64,000 nucleotides of DNA from Cryptomeria japonica (GCF_030272615.1 NC_081410.1:115889140-115953139); one strand, 5' to 3'; counted from the first letter of the stretch, positions 37,540 through 50,056 are shown. A program made the numbers and translations. The notes: generated from the letters alone by a model not told the origin.

Positions 37540-38964
37540 TCTTCCCCGTGCCAAATCATTTGGGAATTAGAACTAACCCCTAGGTTCACCAGACAATCCA
37601 CCACCATTTTTTTTTCTCTAAAGGCATGTTGAATTATAATATATTTAAAACTAGCAATAATTTACCTAGCTTGCAAGATAATATTTTCAATTGACCATGA
37701 TGGCTCCAACTCCCCCTTCAGACACTTAATAATATTAAGTGAGTCTCCTTTGAGCCATAATTTATCATGATTAAGATTCTTGGCTATAATTAAGGTGTTC
37801 AAGGTAGTTGAGGCTTCGGCAAAATGACTTGTTTGACTCCCCAAAGGACCAGCCACCGCCACTAAGCAACTTCTAGCAAAATCCCTAACAATGCCCCCAT
37901 ATCCAGCTTTACTCAGATTCCCCTTAGAGGCCCCATCAAAGTTATCCTTAATCCACCCCAAAGGAGGAAAACACCAAAAGAGACCTTCTCTTCCCTTTTC
38001 CTTGCTAGAGGTAGTAGTGGAGAGGTTCCACCTATCTTTGAAGTCATCTTTAGCAACTGGTCCATAATCAGTGCCATAGATACATTCAAATATACTCCTG
38101 TAAATTTTATCCGCCACCACTTTAGGAGTAGCACTTTTACCCCTGAAAATCCTATTGTTGTGCTCTTTCCAAATATTCCAGATAATATTCGAAAGAGTAA
38201 GTCTCAAAGTCTCCACAATCTTCGAATTAGAATTGGGGCAGTGCCATTGCTGCCAATTGCTGCCAAGTTTCCCCTTGGGAGTTCGGGAAAACCCAGCTCA
38301 AGTTCCACCTACTTAAGATAATTTTCCATATATCCTAACTAAAGGTACACTGATTAAGAATATGGCAGTCAGTCTCTTCTTCCCTGCACCAAAGAGAACA
38401 CATGTTAGGAAAAACAAAACCTCTCTTTTGAAGGTTGTCCAGGGTTAAAACCTTGTTTTGGATGAAAATCCAAAAAAAGACATTAACTTTAGGAGCTAGC
38501 TTCTTGTTCCAGACTTTAGCCAACCAAATAGGAATTTCCTCCACATATTCATTATGGATAGCCACAGCTGAGGAAACAGAGTATTTCCCATCTGGGGTTT
38601 CCCTCCATATCAGTATGTCATCTTTGTTGTCTCTAGGAACTATAGCAAAGAGAGCAATCTGAAGGAACTTAAGCCCCAAACACTGCTGGCTGAAATCAAT
38701 CCAATTCCCATTTCTCCAGTAGTCTCTGACCAGCTCCCCAAACCTGTGTTTGAACCAATCTTTCCATTCATTAATGATTGGAACATCCTCCAAAGGTTTG
38801 TCCAATATCCACATATCTTCCCAAAATCTTATTCTCCTACCATCCTCAAGGTTCCAAGTTCGTCCAGCAGCAGCCCAGCTTTTAGCAGATTGAACAACAT
38901 TCCATATAGCTGAACCATCAACAATAAAAGAATCATCTAAGAATTCTTGCTCAGAAGGTTGCAT
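37540..38964 (-). pseudogene. LINE-B ORF2: zinc-binding connection and RNase H (broken)
   Basis: The segment 38964-38335 is the post-RT region: SWAAAGRTWNLEDGRRIRFW, WNKKLAPKVNVFFW, and a zinc-binding MCSLWCREEETDCHILNQC (zf-RVT type). After a break, 38216-37662 is a plant-type RNase H (RVT_3): GWIKDNFDGASKGN (first catalytic Asp), AGYGGIVRDF, HFAEASTTLNTLIIAKN (Glu) and WLKGDSLNIIKCLKGE (Asp). One stop later it ends with FREKKMVVDCLVNLG, the usual C-terminal block, near 37560. RNase H would remove RNA from the cDNA hybrid. Confidence 0.88.
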
Positions 38965-38997
38965 ATAGAGATATTTGTTATTCCAGATGGAGTTCCA

Positions 38998-40531
38998 TTA
39001 TCTTTCCTCCCCTTTCATTCTCCAAATTTGTTTGGCTAATAAAGCCTTATTCATGGAACTAATATTCCTTAAACCCAACCCACTTGAGGTCTTAGGAGAA
39101 CAGATTTTATTCAGAGCAATTAGGGGAATTTTGTTTTTGACTTCCACCCCCGACCAAAGAAACTTTTTTTGGATTCTTTCAATAGCTTCCGCAAATTTTT
39201 TGGGGATTTTGAACAAACTAAGAGCATAGACAGGTAGGTTTTGGAGAGTGGATTTAAGAAGAGTAACTTTGGTCACTTGACTAAGGACAACCCCTTTCCA
39301 ACCAGCAAGTTTTGAGTTAAATCTATCCACCATCTTATTCCAGAAAGAATCCTCAGGATTAATACACAGAGGAAGCCCCAAATAAGAAGAGGGAAGCTCA
39401 GAAATATTGCAACCAAGAATTCTTTCAATCCTTGGTTGCCTTTGAATAGGGGTGTTAATGAAGAACAAAGAACTTTTATCCCAATTAATTTGTTGCCCAG
39501 AGGCAGATTCATAAGTATTCAACACCTTCTTCATGTTTTTAGCTTCTAAGAGGGAAGCTTCCCCCATAGTAATAGAATCATCAACAAACTATTCATGGGA
39601 GCAAGTGACATTGGATGAAGATGGTTTCAGACCCTTAAGATTGCCATCTTCGACATTTTTAAGAATAAATCTACCCAAACATTCAGCTAAAATGGTAAAC
39701 ATGATAGGGGAAATAGCAGAAGAGGAGGTTTCCATAAGTTGAACAAAGCTAAATAACTTTTTCACCAAAACCAAACGCTTTCATGATCCTTAGGAGAAAC
39801 TGACAGTTCACTCTATCAAAAGCTTTAGCCATGTCTAACTTCAGAAAGAAACCATGTTTATTCGCCACTTTCAAGGAGTGGATATTTTCATGAACAGATA
39901 TGATGGAATCCAGAATCTGTCTACCGGGGACAAAACCATTCTGTTGGACAAAGATAATTCTTGGAAGAATTTCTAGCAACCTGGAGGTCAGAACCTTGGA
40001 TAAAATCTTGTACACAGAGTTGCATAGACTAATGGGTCTAAACTTATTGAGAGAGTTAGCACCTGGGATCTTCAGAATAAGGACAATGAAGGTAGCATTC
40101 AATTCCTTTAGGAGCCTTCTAGAGCCAAAGAATTCTTTAACACCATTGCAGACGTCTGTCTCCACGATGTGCCAAAAATTTTGGAAGAAAAACATTGGAA
40201 AACCATCCAGTCCAGGGGATTTATCTCCCTGAAAATAACACACCGCCTTTTTTATTTCCTGATTTGAGGGAATACGGGATAAAAAGTTATTATCATCAAC
40301 AGTCAAAGTAGAAGGAATAGCTTGCAAGAGGATGTTTTGATTACTAATATCCAAGTTATCCACTTCTCCCAACAAGGTGTTGAAATACTCCATAGCTTCC
40401 TTTCTAATATTATTATCCTCCGTTAAGATCCCTTTATTGCAAGATAATCTGGAAATATTGTTATTTGTCTTATGCTTAAGAGCGGTTAAGTGAAAGAACG
40501 GGGTATTTTTATCACCTTCCTTCAAGAACAA
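38998..40531 (-). pseudogene. LINE-B ORF2: reverse transcriptase with internal deletion
   Basis: 40531-39749 shows FLKEGDKNTPFFHLTALKH, GDKSPGLDGFPMFFFQNFW, NKFRPISLCNSVYKILSKVL, VQQNGFVPGRQILDSI and LKLDMAKAFDRVN (motif A with the first catalytic Asp). Sequence then jumps from the region after GFGEKVI to SPIMFTILAECLGRFI, skipping the expected SRGLRQGDPLSP block. The catalytic FVDDSITMG follows at about 39585, directly after an in-frame stop. 39567-38998 is the thumb (QINWDKSSLFFINTP, SYLGLPLCINPEDSFWNKM, LSQVTKVTLLKSTLQNLP). This RT is dead. Confidence 0.92.
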
Positions 40532-41586
40532 GGCTCTAGATCTTTGTCTCTAGAATGTCTCTTCATTAGAAATAATGGTGTGGTATTTAGACAAAAGAAC
40601 ATTTTCCGCCACCCTAAGTTCTTCAGACAGCCCAATCTCTTGAATTCTATCCTAAACATCTTTAATTTGAGTTTTGATTTGAATTTTACTCTTGAAAATG
40701 TCCCCAAAAATCTCTTTGTTCCAGATTTTGATTTTGGCTTTTAAAATGTTGAGATTTTTAGCTATTCTAAAGAGAGTCATACCCTGAACCTCAAAATTCC
40801 ACCACTCAGCGATACAAGCTTCCAAAGAGGGGTGGGATAGCCACACTTTTTCAAATCTGAAAGGGAAGTTTCTTTTAGCCGAAAAAGAGTTAGCAGTAAA
40901 AGAGATAGGATAATGGTCTGACCCAATTTTGATAACAGAAGCAAGGGATCAGCTATACTTGGTTAACCACTCAGGAGAAATTAAGGTTCTATCTAGCTTT
41001 ACTTGGATCAAGTCAGCTCCGGTTCTTCTGTTAGTCCATGTGTAGTTATTGCCCTGAAGATCCACATCCATAAGAGCTTGATCATTGATGAACTCCATAA
41101 GGTCTTGTTTCCCATCAAGCTGCAAGGGGAGACCTCCCATCTTCTCTTCCTCTTTTAGTGGAGTGTTGAAATCTCCCATTATAATCCAGCTTTGATCAGC
41201 AAACTTAAGTCTATCATCGGCAAGGCTTCTCAAATATTTAACTCTCCTGGTTTTGGTGTTAGGCCATAGACATTAGTTAACACCCACACAAAGTTATCCT
41301 TAATATGCTCAAGTTGCACTGAGTTCCTATTGAGAGCAGAGATAATTTCCTTACCTTTGATGGTTTTTTGGTTCCAAAAAATTGTAGTTCCTCCAGAAGC
41401 TCCCTCTGAGCTAGATCCTATGACACCATTATTCTTAAAAATTCTAATCTTTTCCACTTTTTCCTTGGACATCTTGGTTTCCTGAATGAGGACCACATCC
41501 GGTTTATGATCTCTTATGACGTTTCGTAACACATCCTACTTATGAGGGGCATTCAGCCCTCTGATATTCCAGGATATTATCTTCAT
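40532..41586 (-). pseudogene. LINE-B ORF2: endonuclease domain and linker (broken)
   Basis: ATG at 41586 gives MKIISWNIRGLNAPHK, then a stop. The catalytic blocks follow: DVVLIQETKMSKEK, IIMGDFNTPLKEEEK, NNYTWTNRRTGADLIQVKLD and, past another stop at about 40950, GSDHYPISF (SDH motif). The linker (40846-40532) is Lys/Ile-rich and helical. A frameshift near 41232 separates the two main open pieces. The enzyme would nick target DNA for priming. Confidence 0.9.
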
Positions 41587-41946
41587 ACTTTAACCTGGGA
41601 TATGGCTGACTCGATGGAATACTGTGTTCCATCAGCACGGTTCTTCCAGCTTTCTTGTTCCCTTTGATGATTTAGAGATGGCCTTCCCTGCTTTTTGTTT
41701 TGGCTTCCAACATCTGCCTTTTTCTTATTCCTGCTTCTAGTTAAATCCCTCCATTGAGATCCTCCTTATTCATTTTTCCTTCTTTCATTAGTTAAAAGAA
41801 ATAAAGGCTCAATATCAGAAGAGTTACACTCTTGAGCTTCATTATAGTTTTCCTCTACTGATTTTGAGAGAGAAGAAATAGGGACAACTTCATTGGGGCT
41901 TGACGGATCCAACCTCTTGGACCTCTGGGTTGTATTTGTTGTTCAA

Positions 41947-43043
41947 CTATGTACCTTGCTCCCCTTCTTTAGAACTCTCTGTTTGGTTATTAGAGCAGAC
42001 ACAATCTCGTTTTTCATTATTACTGTTCTCATCCTTCTTGACTTCATTTACTAGTTCTGTTACATCCTTATTTTGATCAGACTCGGTAGATGAGTCTCCT
42101 TTTTTTATCAATCGTTTGCCAGGTCTTTTTGTACTTGACATTGTTGTCAGTCTTGCTTTCCTTTCTCTTCTTAAGCGGACAAGATTTTGCCCAATGCCCC
42201 AATTTCTTGCAATGGAAACAGGCAAATGGAAGTGATTCATGTTCAATGGCTTGGGTCCATTTCCTAGTTTAGAAATGATATCTATAGATTGGGGCATATC
42301 AGTCATTTGATTTACGTTTATACAAATGCGAGCAAAGACCAACCTTGATTTAGCCGCCGTCATCGGATCAATCGAAAGAAGTTCTCCAAAAGAGTTTGCA
42401 ATACCCTTGAAGACTTCCTCATTCCATAATTCTAGCGGGAGACCCATGAGGTGAGTCCAGACTGGCGCAGAAACAAAGAAGGAATCATCAAGGGCGAGAT
42501 TTGAGACCCATTTCTGAAGAGCCAAAGTTGACTTGTCGAACATCCATGGGCCTTCACATAGAGCCTTATTCATATCTTCTTCAGAGTTAAAAGCAAAGGA
42601 AAAAAACCCCCTAGGTAGCTCTGCCACATCCACTTGACCTTTTAAAATCCATTTCCTCCTTATGAAATTCCTAACAACATCAATGTTAGGCCTAAAGCCA
42701 GAAAATCGTCCCACTAAGGTCATGGTTAAACATGCAACAATCAGATCTACCAGTTTATTCGGAACAGAAATAGAAACCAGCCCTCAAACTGGATCTGAGA
42801 TATTTTTAACTTTCGGGAGCCCAGATTCAGCCAACAGCTTCACTCCAAAGAGCGAAGACCATTTTGTACCTTTACCTCTGTCATGTGGGACCTCAGTTGT
42901 TGAATCTTTTTCCTCCCCCGGTTTGACTGTTTCCTTGTCCTCTTCTGACCCTTGAGATTACTGTCCTCTTGCTTGGTTGCCAGATCTGACCCCTGAAAAA
43001 TTGCTTTCCCCAGGAAATCTGCCTTCCCTAGAAAGTCCGCCAT
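41947..43043 (-). pseudogene. LINE-B ORF1 (DUF4283-like domain plus CCHC knuckle), frameshifted
   Basis: ATG at 43043 lies only about 53 nt inside the target duplication. An early frameshift (near 42870) separates the N-terminal basic part from the main frame starting at 42723. That frame has VGRFSGFRPNIDVVRNFI, GFFSFAFNSEEDMNKALC, GPWMFDKSTLALQKW, VWTHLMGLPLELWNEEV and KSRLVFARICINVNQ. The zinc knuckle CFHCKKLGHWAKSC is present but in another frame (around 42210), entered near 42265 and left again before about 42090, so two compensating frameshifts flank it. The acidic tail ends at 41947. Its role is RNA binding in the LINE particle. Confidence 0.85.
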
Positions 43044-43096
43044 TTCCAGTTTTGAAATCTAGAATTCCCGCTCCATTCCGCTTTCAAATATCTTTG

Positions 43097-43112
43097 ATTC
43101 CCATATTAAGTT
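43097..43112. repeat. Target-site duplication of LINE-B, right copy
   Basis: ATTCCCATATTAAGTT is identical to 35583-35598. Confidence 0.95.
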
Positions 43113-43539
43113 ATTCCATATAAAAGACATTACTTTAATCTACATATTAGAATTGATACTTATCTAATTATAGAAGAAACACAATACTAATATCCATCTA
43201 TTGTGTAATATCTTATTAGCATTCCCAAAGATAAAAAGACAATAATAAAAGAGATCATAACAATTAAATAGATATATAAGCACACATAGTCTTCTTACAT
43301 TAGTATTTCAATATGACTTTACTTAATCAACAAATAACATCATTAATTCAAATTTAACACTAAGATCTAATATCCCAAATTCCAAACATCTTTATTCATT
43401 CTATTTCTATGGTTTTGCACAATAGAGACAACATTTCATTCTTCAATTAAAAAAAAGATAGCAAAATACAATTAATCCATTATACTGTCATGATATTGTC
43501 ATTTACAATTAAAGATGTAATTCAAAAAATGAAGGTAAC

Positions 43540-43563
43540 ATATATATATATATATATATATAT
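43540..43563. repeat. (AT)12 microsatellite
   Basis: An uninterrupted run of 12 AT units. Confidence 0.95.
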
Positions 43564-43822
43564 GGATTGGTTTTTTCACTATCTAGTATAAAAGTTGAGT
43601 CCAAGTTCAATATTTGGGGTTGATGTAATTAAATTTATCGATCTGTTGTTTTGTAATATATTAGATTTATGATTATATATATCTTATATTACAAACCGAA
43701 GAGTCCAATCATAAACTACGCACAACACTCAATATTTCTTAAAAGTCAAAGTCAATATTGCACAGCGAATATAAAGCAAGCGGCCGAAGTATGGAGAACA
43801 CGGGAGGCAGGGGCACATGTTG

Positions 43823-43825
<3 letters not shown>

Positions 43826-43893
<68 letters not shown>
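43826..43893. repeat. (AT)34 microsatellite
   Basis: An uninterrupted 68-base AT repeat. Open frames across it (Tyr-Ile repeats on either strand) are artefacts. Confidence 0.97.
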
Positions 43894-43896
<3 letters not shown>

Positions 43897-44305
43897 GACA
43901 ACAATAAATCAAACATGAAAACACAGAACAATATCACAGGCATGAAGAGATTAACCCATTTCGAACTCAAGAAATCTACTACCCAGATTCACAATTTTAT
44001 TCAAACTAACCCCCAATTTTCAAATGAAATAAAATTAAGAGCAATTTAGAACTTTGCAAAGATCAAGAGCTGCAGAATTCATTTAAGTCTTCGAATTTAG
44101 AATTCCAAAACACAAAAAACAAATAGACCTAATCAAATCCCATTTTCCCTTAAATCTAAACCTAATTTTCCAGACAATCTTTATTTCCATTTTCTCATCA
44201 CAATAAACACAACTAATTAATTTTTATTCAAATCAAAGAGAAATTTTAACATGCAGGGGAAATAACTAGAATGTCTAGCTTTTTTTTCGCTTTTCGGAAA
44301 AGAAA

Positions 44306-44345
44306 ATAGTAACAGAAGCTATATGCACATAGCTTCTGTTACTAT
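44306..44345. repeat. Perfect 17-bp inverted repeat (hairpin) with 6-base loop
   Basis: ATAGTAACAGAAGCTAT at 44306-44322 is followed after ATGCAC by its exact reverse complement at 44329-44345. The stem extends imperfectly by about ten more bases (GAAAAGAAA against TTCTCTTTTC). Confidence 0.9.
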
Positions 44346-46429
44346 ATTCTCTTTTCAAACTAAGAGAGCCACTGAAGGTAGAGGGATATATTCTTGAAAA
44401 TAGGAGGATCACACAAGTGATTATTGGACCCATTTCTCTACATGTGACTCGTGCAATATGTAGAAAAAATAAGGTTTTGTCAAATGAATGCTTTAAAATA
44501 TATAAGCTGGTTTTATCTTTCTCTAGTTCATATTTGTATATACAAAATTGAACTTCACACATGTGATTGAAATCAACATGTATGTGAAAGTAAATATGGA
44601 GTTCAAAAATGAATCTAATAGCAAAAGTGAATTGGTAAAAATTTTGTGATTATTATAGATGCACTTCATATTGGTGTACCTATGTTTGAAGTGTGGTGGT
44701 ATTGAGACTTTAATATTTCGTATCTTGTTAGGTGAGGATTTTTTCTCCTATGGTAAAACCCCTAGTTGAATCAATTTACCAAGAATGAAGAAATATAGAA
44801 GACAAAAAATAAGCATACAATATGTTTGGGATGATGTAATGTGTATTCTCTAATTGTTCTCTTGTATAATTAATTCATGAATTATCCTTTCTAGGTCTAG
44901 ACGATGAATTATAGTGTGTCCTTAAATATAAAAACATAGCATACACAAATTCACAAAGGTTGGGAACATCGAATTTGAATTTTAAGTTAGAAGATTTTAG
45001 GGTTCAAATTTGTATGGAAAAAGTGGCTTAGTTCAATTATACATGCATGGTAGGTATCCAGTTAATTTAATCCCAAAAATCTAAACTAGTGTGGAAAAAG
45101 GGATTTAACGAATCAAATTTGATCCTTGGGGATAAGTGATTAAGGGGACAAGTTAGGATAAGGTTTTGATATTATTTTAACAAAAGAATATGCCAATTAT
45201 CGAAATTTTATTGCATAAAGGATAATCTAGTTGAAGTGGGCACAAAAAATAAGGGAAAAAAGAATGGGTATACAATTTTCACCATTATATTTGGAACCCA
45301 CTTTGATGTGCATGATAAATACTATGAGGAGGAATTTTAAACTAAAAAAAAATCAAAACAAAAAATAAATAAGTCAAACACTCAAAGGAAAATGCATACA
45401 ATGATTAGAATCTAACACACAATTAAATAGGTTTTAGGTAAAAATTACTTGAAAACTATCTACAAAAATAGTAATAGTAAAAAGGAGAAGAGTAAGATAT
45501 TTTACCTAAGTAGAAATTTATAAGGTTTTAGTAAGAAAAAAGGATTTTAACTTCGTAGAAGATTCTAACAATGAAAAAAGTGCATAAAGTTCCTTCAATA
45601 TGGGGATGGTTATGAGATTGTCGCTAAAAACATAACTCACAAAAGGAACATTAGTGACATATATGTGCCCCTTCTAATTGCTTTCATACAAAAGATGTAA
45701 GGAGTTACAATTGAGGAGAAAAGCATATGACCATGATAAAAAAAATGCAAGACTGGTCAAAGTTTTTTCTATTTGATAATCATGAAATGACATACAAAGA
45801 TGTGATCATGTAAGCACATATACCGAGGTAAAGCAAGGTGACCTAAATTTTTCCCTACTGAAATGAAATAATGTGATAATAATAACCACGAACACTAGTT
45901 AAGAAACATGTAAGCACAAGTAAGATGTAAGAGATGTGAGTGTGATAGTGCTCATACAACATAGGCCTACAAGCATAGTCATGATAATGGAATAGCCTAC
46001 TCTTGATCATGATACTACAAAGCCTAAACCCAAAGTCTTTATCATTGTGGACATTCTAGATGCTTCAACTAATTTGGGGATTGTATTGTGGCCCTCACAA
46101 CTCCTTACAAGATAGATCTTCATGCTTCAATTGTGGTTAGAGGATGGGAGTCTCATTCTTTATAATGACTCTTCAATAGTCAATTTAGAGGTTGATTTGA
46201 TGGTGAATACCCTAGGATTACCACATCAATTAGACCATTAAAAAGGTTTTGCATTATTCATTACTTAGTGGATCCCCTTGCATTGACATTAGGTAAGGAT
46301 GTGTTGCAAGAAGAGTCAAATTATATCAAAAACGGTTTGATATGTAAGTTTAATAATGTTTGATGTAGTCTGCCAAGTTTAAATAAATAAATAGGCCAAT
46401 TGTGCCAACACTTTCTTAACAATTTGATT

Positions 46430-47267
46430 GAAATTTCCTCTATGCACGAGGATTTGTTGTATTCTTACATGCTTCTATGGAGGATAGGGATATTATTGTA
46501 GAGAATGGTTTGTGTTTTGGGTGGAAATATATTCTACTCCTTAAGCCTTGGTATTTAGGTTTTCACGTCATCTTTATATCGTTATTAGTGTTTCTAATGT
46601 GGGTTAGGTTACTTTATGCCCCACTCCACTTTTAGGTTAATTCATGCTTACATGGCATCGATAACATCTTAAATATCATTTCTTTCACTAGAAACTAATG
46701 CTCTTGCCCATCTAGCTTATACTCAAATTTAGGTAGAGATTGATATTATGAAAGGGTTACTAGTGAAAAAATTTGTTGCAACCTAATGATCACATTTGGA
46801 AACAACAAATTGACTATGAAAAACTTACATTTTTTTATTTTAAATGCTTTAAAGCAAGTTACTTGGTGGTTGATTATTTGAAGGGGAAACCTAAGGTTGC
46901 AAGGTAGGTTCCATGGTGAAAAAATGTGCAGTGCTTATATTTGAATATTTGCAAGGCTATGAAGTTGCTCGTAAAATCTCATTTTCTATAGAGGTTTTAG
47001 CTCCTTCACTTCACTTTGGAGTCAAGAATGGCCATTCTGATGATAGGGAAATTCCTTCTATAGATACCTCTCCCTCAAATTTGGTGTGGTCCTCTACTAC
47101 AAGGTCACTTCCTCAAAATGTATGACTTTAGTTGTGGAAACACATCTTGTTGTGGCTCCTATTGTAGAATCTATTACAACCTTGGATTTGGTAGATTTGG
47201 TTCTTATGTTCCCCAAATATCTTCTATGGTGTAAACTCTTAGTGTCTATGTGGCGTTACATTTTGTG
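46430..47267 (+). pseudogene. DUF4283-type ORF1 relic, third copy (heavily decayed)
   Basis: Plus-strand translation across frames gives FVVFLHASMEDRDIIVENG, then FLMWVRLLYAPLHF (compare VWICLPNLPLHFW at 22990), then VEIDIMKGLLVKKFVA, then a WKQQIDYEKL-type stretch leading into a degenerate knuckle (FYFKCFKASYLVVDY). These are the ordered blocks of the DUF4283/knuckle ORF1 seen twice at 22189-25609. Later open pieces (46913-47125 and 47086-47268) are its low-complexity C-terminal part. No endonuclease or RT follows. Confidence 0.6.
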
Positions 47268-48832
47268 ACATAATGGGGTTTTGAGGTGAATATTCTTCTC
47301 ACTATAAGCAACTATTTCTCAACCATTTTGAAGTCATTTATTTTGCCAAGCTTTGAAGACAAAGATGATAATGTTGGATAGAACAATACTCCAAAGAAAA
47401 TATATAATAGCTATACCATTCTTTAATCACCAAAAATATAGGAAAAGTTGATATTCATTTAGTTCTACCTAGTTGAATGTTGTTTGTTCTATTTTATATT
47501 CCATTCTCTACATGCACCACTCCTTTAAGAGTTGTTTATACAAGTTTGTGTTCATGATTTCATTTCTTTGTTGGTGTTAGCTCAAGTATTAAGGTCACAT
47601 AGTATATCCTCAAAATTTAATATAAGATAAATTATGAAGATAATTATAAAGCACAATATTGAAGGTGAAATGAACATAAGAGATTCACACAAACATAACA
47701 TAAACAAAATGCCAAAGTATAAACACATGTAAGAAAGAAAGAAAAAATAAGAACTAAAAACATGAAAATAGATCCACATATGAAAAACAAGGTAGGCATA
47801 AGTAAAGCATAAGAATTCTTAACGCCTCAACCCATAACATTAAAAAGACAAGTATCCAAGAGATAATCTTCATTCCAACTAATAACATAGTGTTTTACGT
47901 CCTCAAATAAATGTGTTTGATCATGATAAGAAGTGGCTCTCTTAGTAAAAACATTAACAACATATGCAGAGGGGTTTATTTTTCTTTAATAATCGTTCTT
48001 GCTTCTTTGGAGATGCCAACTTAGATAAATTCTAAATCTACTTAACCATAATCTCTTTCTTAGGTACCCATGAAGAAATGATTCCCTTAGGATTAAATGT
48101 GGATTTATCATACCTAATTATCTTGTTGTCTTGGCACATGAATAATATGTTCCTCAAAAGGAGTATTTAAAGGTTTACATATATCAATACCTTCATGCAT
48201 AAACATTGTTGGATGTGAAATTTGAGATTCTATATGCCTCCTCCATTTCTTTACGCACTTTAAAATAAGATGCATAAGTAAGCTTGCTTGAACCATATAG
48301 GCTTTGTAGATATAATAAATTGTGGATTCTAATTCTTATTTGAACTCCATTGTTTTTTTTTTTTATTACTTATGTAAATCATGTATAATGTCTTTATTCT
48401 TTTAGGGAGGTTCCTTAGTAGTCTCCATAATGTATCCAAAGTAAAATTACTCAAAATAGATAATGGCTTATATTGTTTTCTATCATCTTTAACCACTTTG
48501 CCTATATCAAAAAAATTTAAACATCGATATAAAATAGAAGGATTGATTTGTATTGTTCTATATCTGGTCTATCAAACAACCTCCCAAATATATCTAACAA
48601 TGGACTAGAATTATATTTCATAAGGACCTCTTTAGGACCAATTGTTAAACATGGGATAACACAACCTAAAGTCTCAATCAACATACTAGTAGTCATTTCC
48701 AATGAAACACATAGATGTGCATTAAATTATTGTTAAATAAGATAATTAAATAAAAACTCTTCAATTCTTATGTTAAAAAACTAACATGTAATATCAATGA
48801 GAAAACAACTGCGTGAAGAACCAATAACATGG
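47268..48832. other. AT-rich stretch without recognised gene
   Basis: There are only short frames. Its right part may belong to the gypsy-like element read on the minus strand further right. Confidence 0.4.
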
Positions 48833-50056
48833 TTAAATCACATATAATGAACTATAATAGTTATTTTGTGGGATCTCATCATCAAAAAATATAATTAATG
48901 GAAAAACATAATGTACATCTCTATGATGTACCATACCCACAAAAGCATTTGTATGTGACGAAGTACGAGAATCAATATAATAATATACAAAATCTTCATC
49001 AACATGTGCATTGGCCATGGCAACGCAATTGTGTTCACAAGGTGCATTAGCATTGTTAGCATGGTTATGAAATGGATTAGTATAAAATTTCATTAAAAAT
49101 GGTAATCAGAGTAATTGAAGGATTGCCCCATCATTATACCTTCTACATGAATTATATTATTGTCCACCAAATTTTGTACTTTATGTTTTAAATTCATGCA
49201 CCCTTGACTATGGTGACCCTTTACTCTATGGAAGTTACAAAATGCATTCTCACCCTTTATTAGTTTAATAGATGGATAGATTCAAAGGTAATCAAATTAG
49301 AACTCAAAAAACTTTGAAGCATGATATTCTAGAGTTCTTATTACTTGGAAAAAATTATGAAACTGCAAAGCTTAAAATGAGAAATGTTGGAAGTATTACC
49401 AACATGATGTACGCTATCCTTTTTGTCTCTAGGAACATTGCACTACAAAAAATTATTAAGATTTTTGAAACTAGAAGGGTGAGAAGAAATAGAACTAGGA
49501 GACTATATATGAACCATATTTAAGCATAGAAGACAAAGGCAAATCCAAATCAACATTCTTCACATAAGCACACAAATCCGTAGAAGAATGCAAAAGTATT
49601 TAGATGCACATTACCTTTGATGTGTAGCAACAATCCCTTAGTAAAATTGTCTTATAGCTCATCATCAAGAAGTTACAATCCCTTAGTGAAATTGTCTTAT
49701 AGCTCATCATCAAGAAGTTACGTTTGTAACTTAACACATAAGGACTAGAATCTAGTAATGTAAGTATGTATGCATGTACCATGTCCTTGAGCACATTCAA
49801 AACAAATTTGAAATAAGTCTTTAAGCCCGTGTTGACTTTCAAATGCTTATGAGAAGCTTTGCCTAACTTAGAGGAAAAACAAACAAATAAATGCATTAGT
49901 TAAGAGATAAAATTGCTCCTAATACCACAATCCTTAAAGTGTGTGTAAATAACTTAGCAAAAATGCAATGAAGGGTCTCAAATGTGCATTAGGATCACCT
50001 TTTACCATTGTGCATTTCATAATGACATACTACAAAGTCTCTAGGTAGTTGATAAG
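48833..50056 (-). pseudogene. Gypsy-like gag relic, distal part
   Basis: Across broken frames the minus strand reads MVKGDPNAHLRPFIAF near 50000 (a gag entry motif), LGKASHKHLKVNTGLKTYFK at 49860, and NAFCNFHRVKGHHSQGC followed by MNLKHKVQNLVDNN at about 49240-49170. The last is the CxFHxxxGH...C...LK.K.Q.L...G pattern of the gag-pol spacer in Tat/Ogre-like gypsy elements. The element is interrupted by the copia-type insertion at 50057-55329 and continues at 55330. Confidence 0.5.
49631..49720. repeat. Tandem duplication, 45-base unit, two copies
   Basis: The unit starting CAATCCCTTAGT and ending TCAAGAAGTTA occurs at 49631-49675 and 49676-49720 with a single A/G difference. It lies inside the gag relic and duplicates 15 codons. 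Confidence 0.93.

Larger units (their letters stand above)
35599..43096 (-). mobile_element. LINE-B: full-length L1-type retrotransposon with a third ORF
   Basis: The 7.5-kb insertion is bounded by a perfect 16-base target duplication. On the minus strand: short 5' UTR (about 53 nt), ORF1 (43043-41947), spacer, ORF2 (41586 to about 37540: endonuclease, RT, zinc-binding connection, RNase H), a third reading frame (37471-35777), and a 3' UTR rich in T and G ending in a five-A tail next to the duplication. Numerous stops, several frameshifts and an RT deletion make it inactive. It inserted into the LTR-like sequence at 33884. Confidence 0.93.
43113..46429. other. AT-rich sequence, partly continuation of the LTR-like DNA; no gene
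   Basis: The first part should continue the LTR-like sequence cut by LINE-B. It contains two (AT)n tracts and a hairpin, listed separately. I recognise no coding frame. Confidence 0.45.

Noticed and set aside
43669-44049. Open frames with Tyr-Ile repeats on both strands
   Set aside because: They are translations of the (AT)34 microsatellite.
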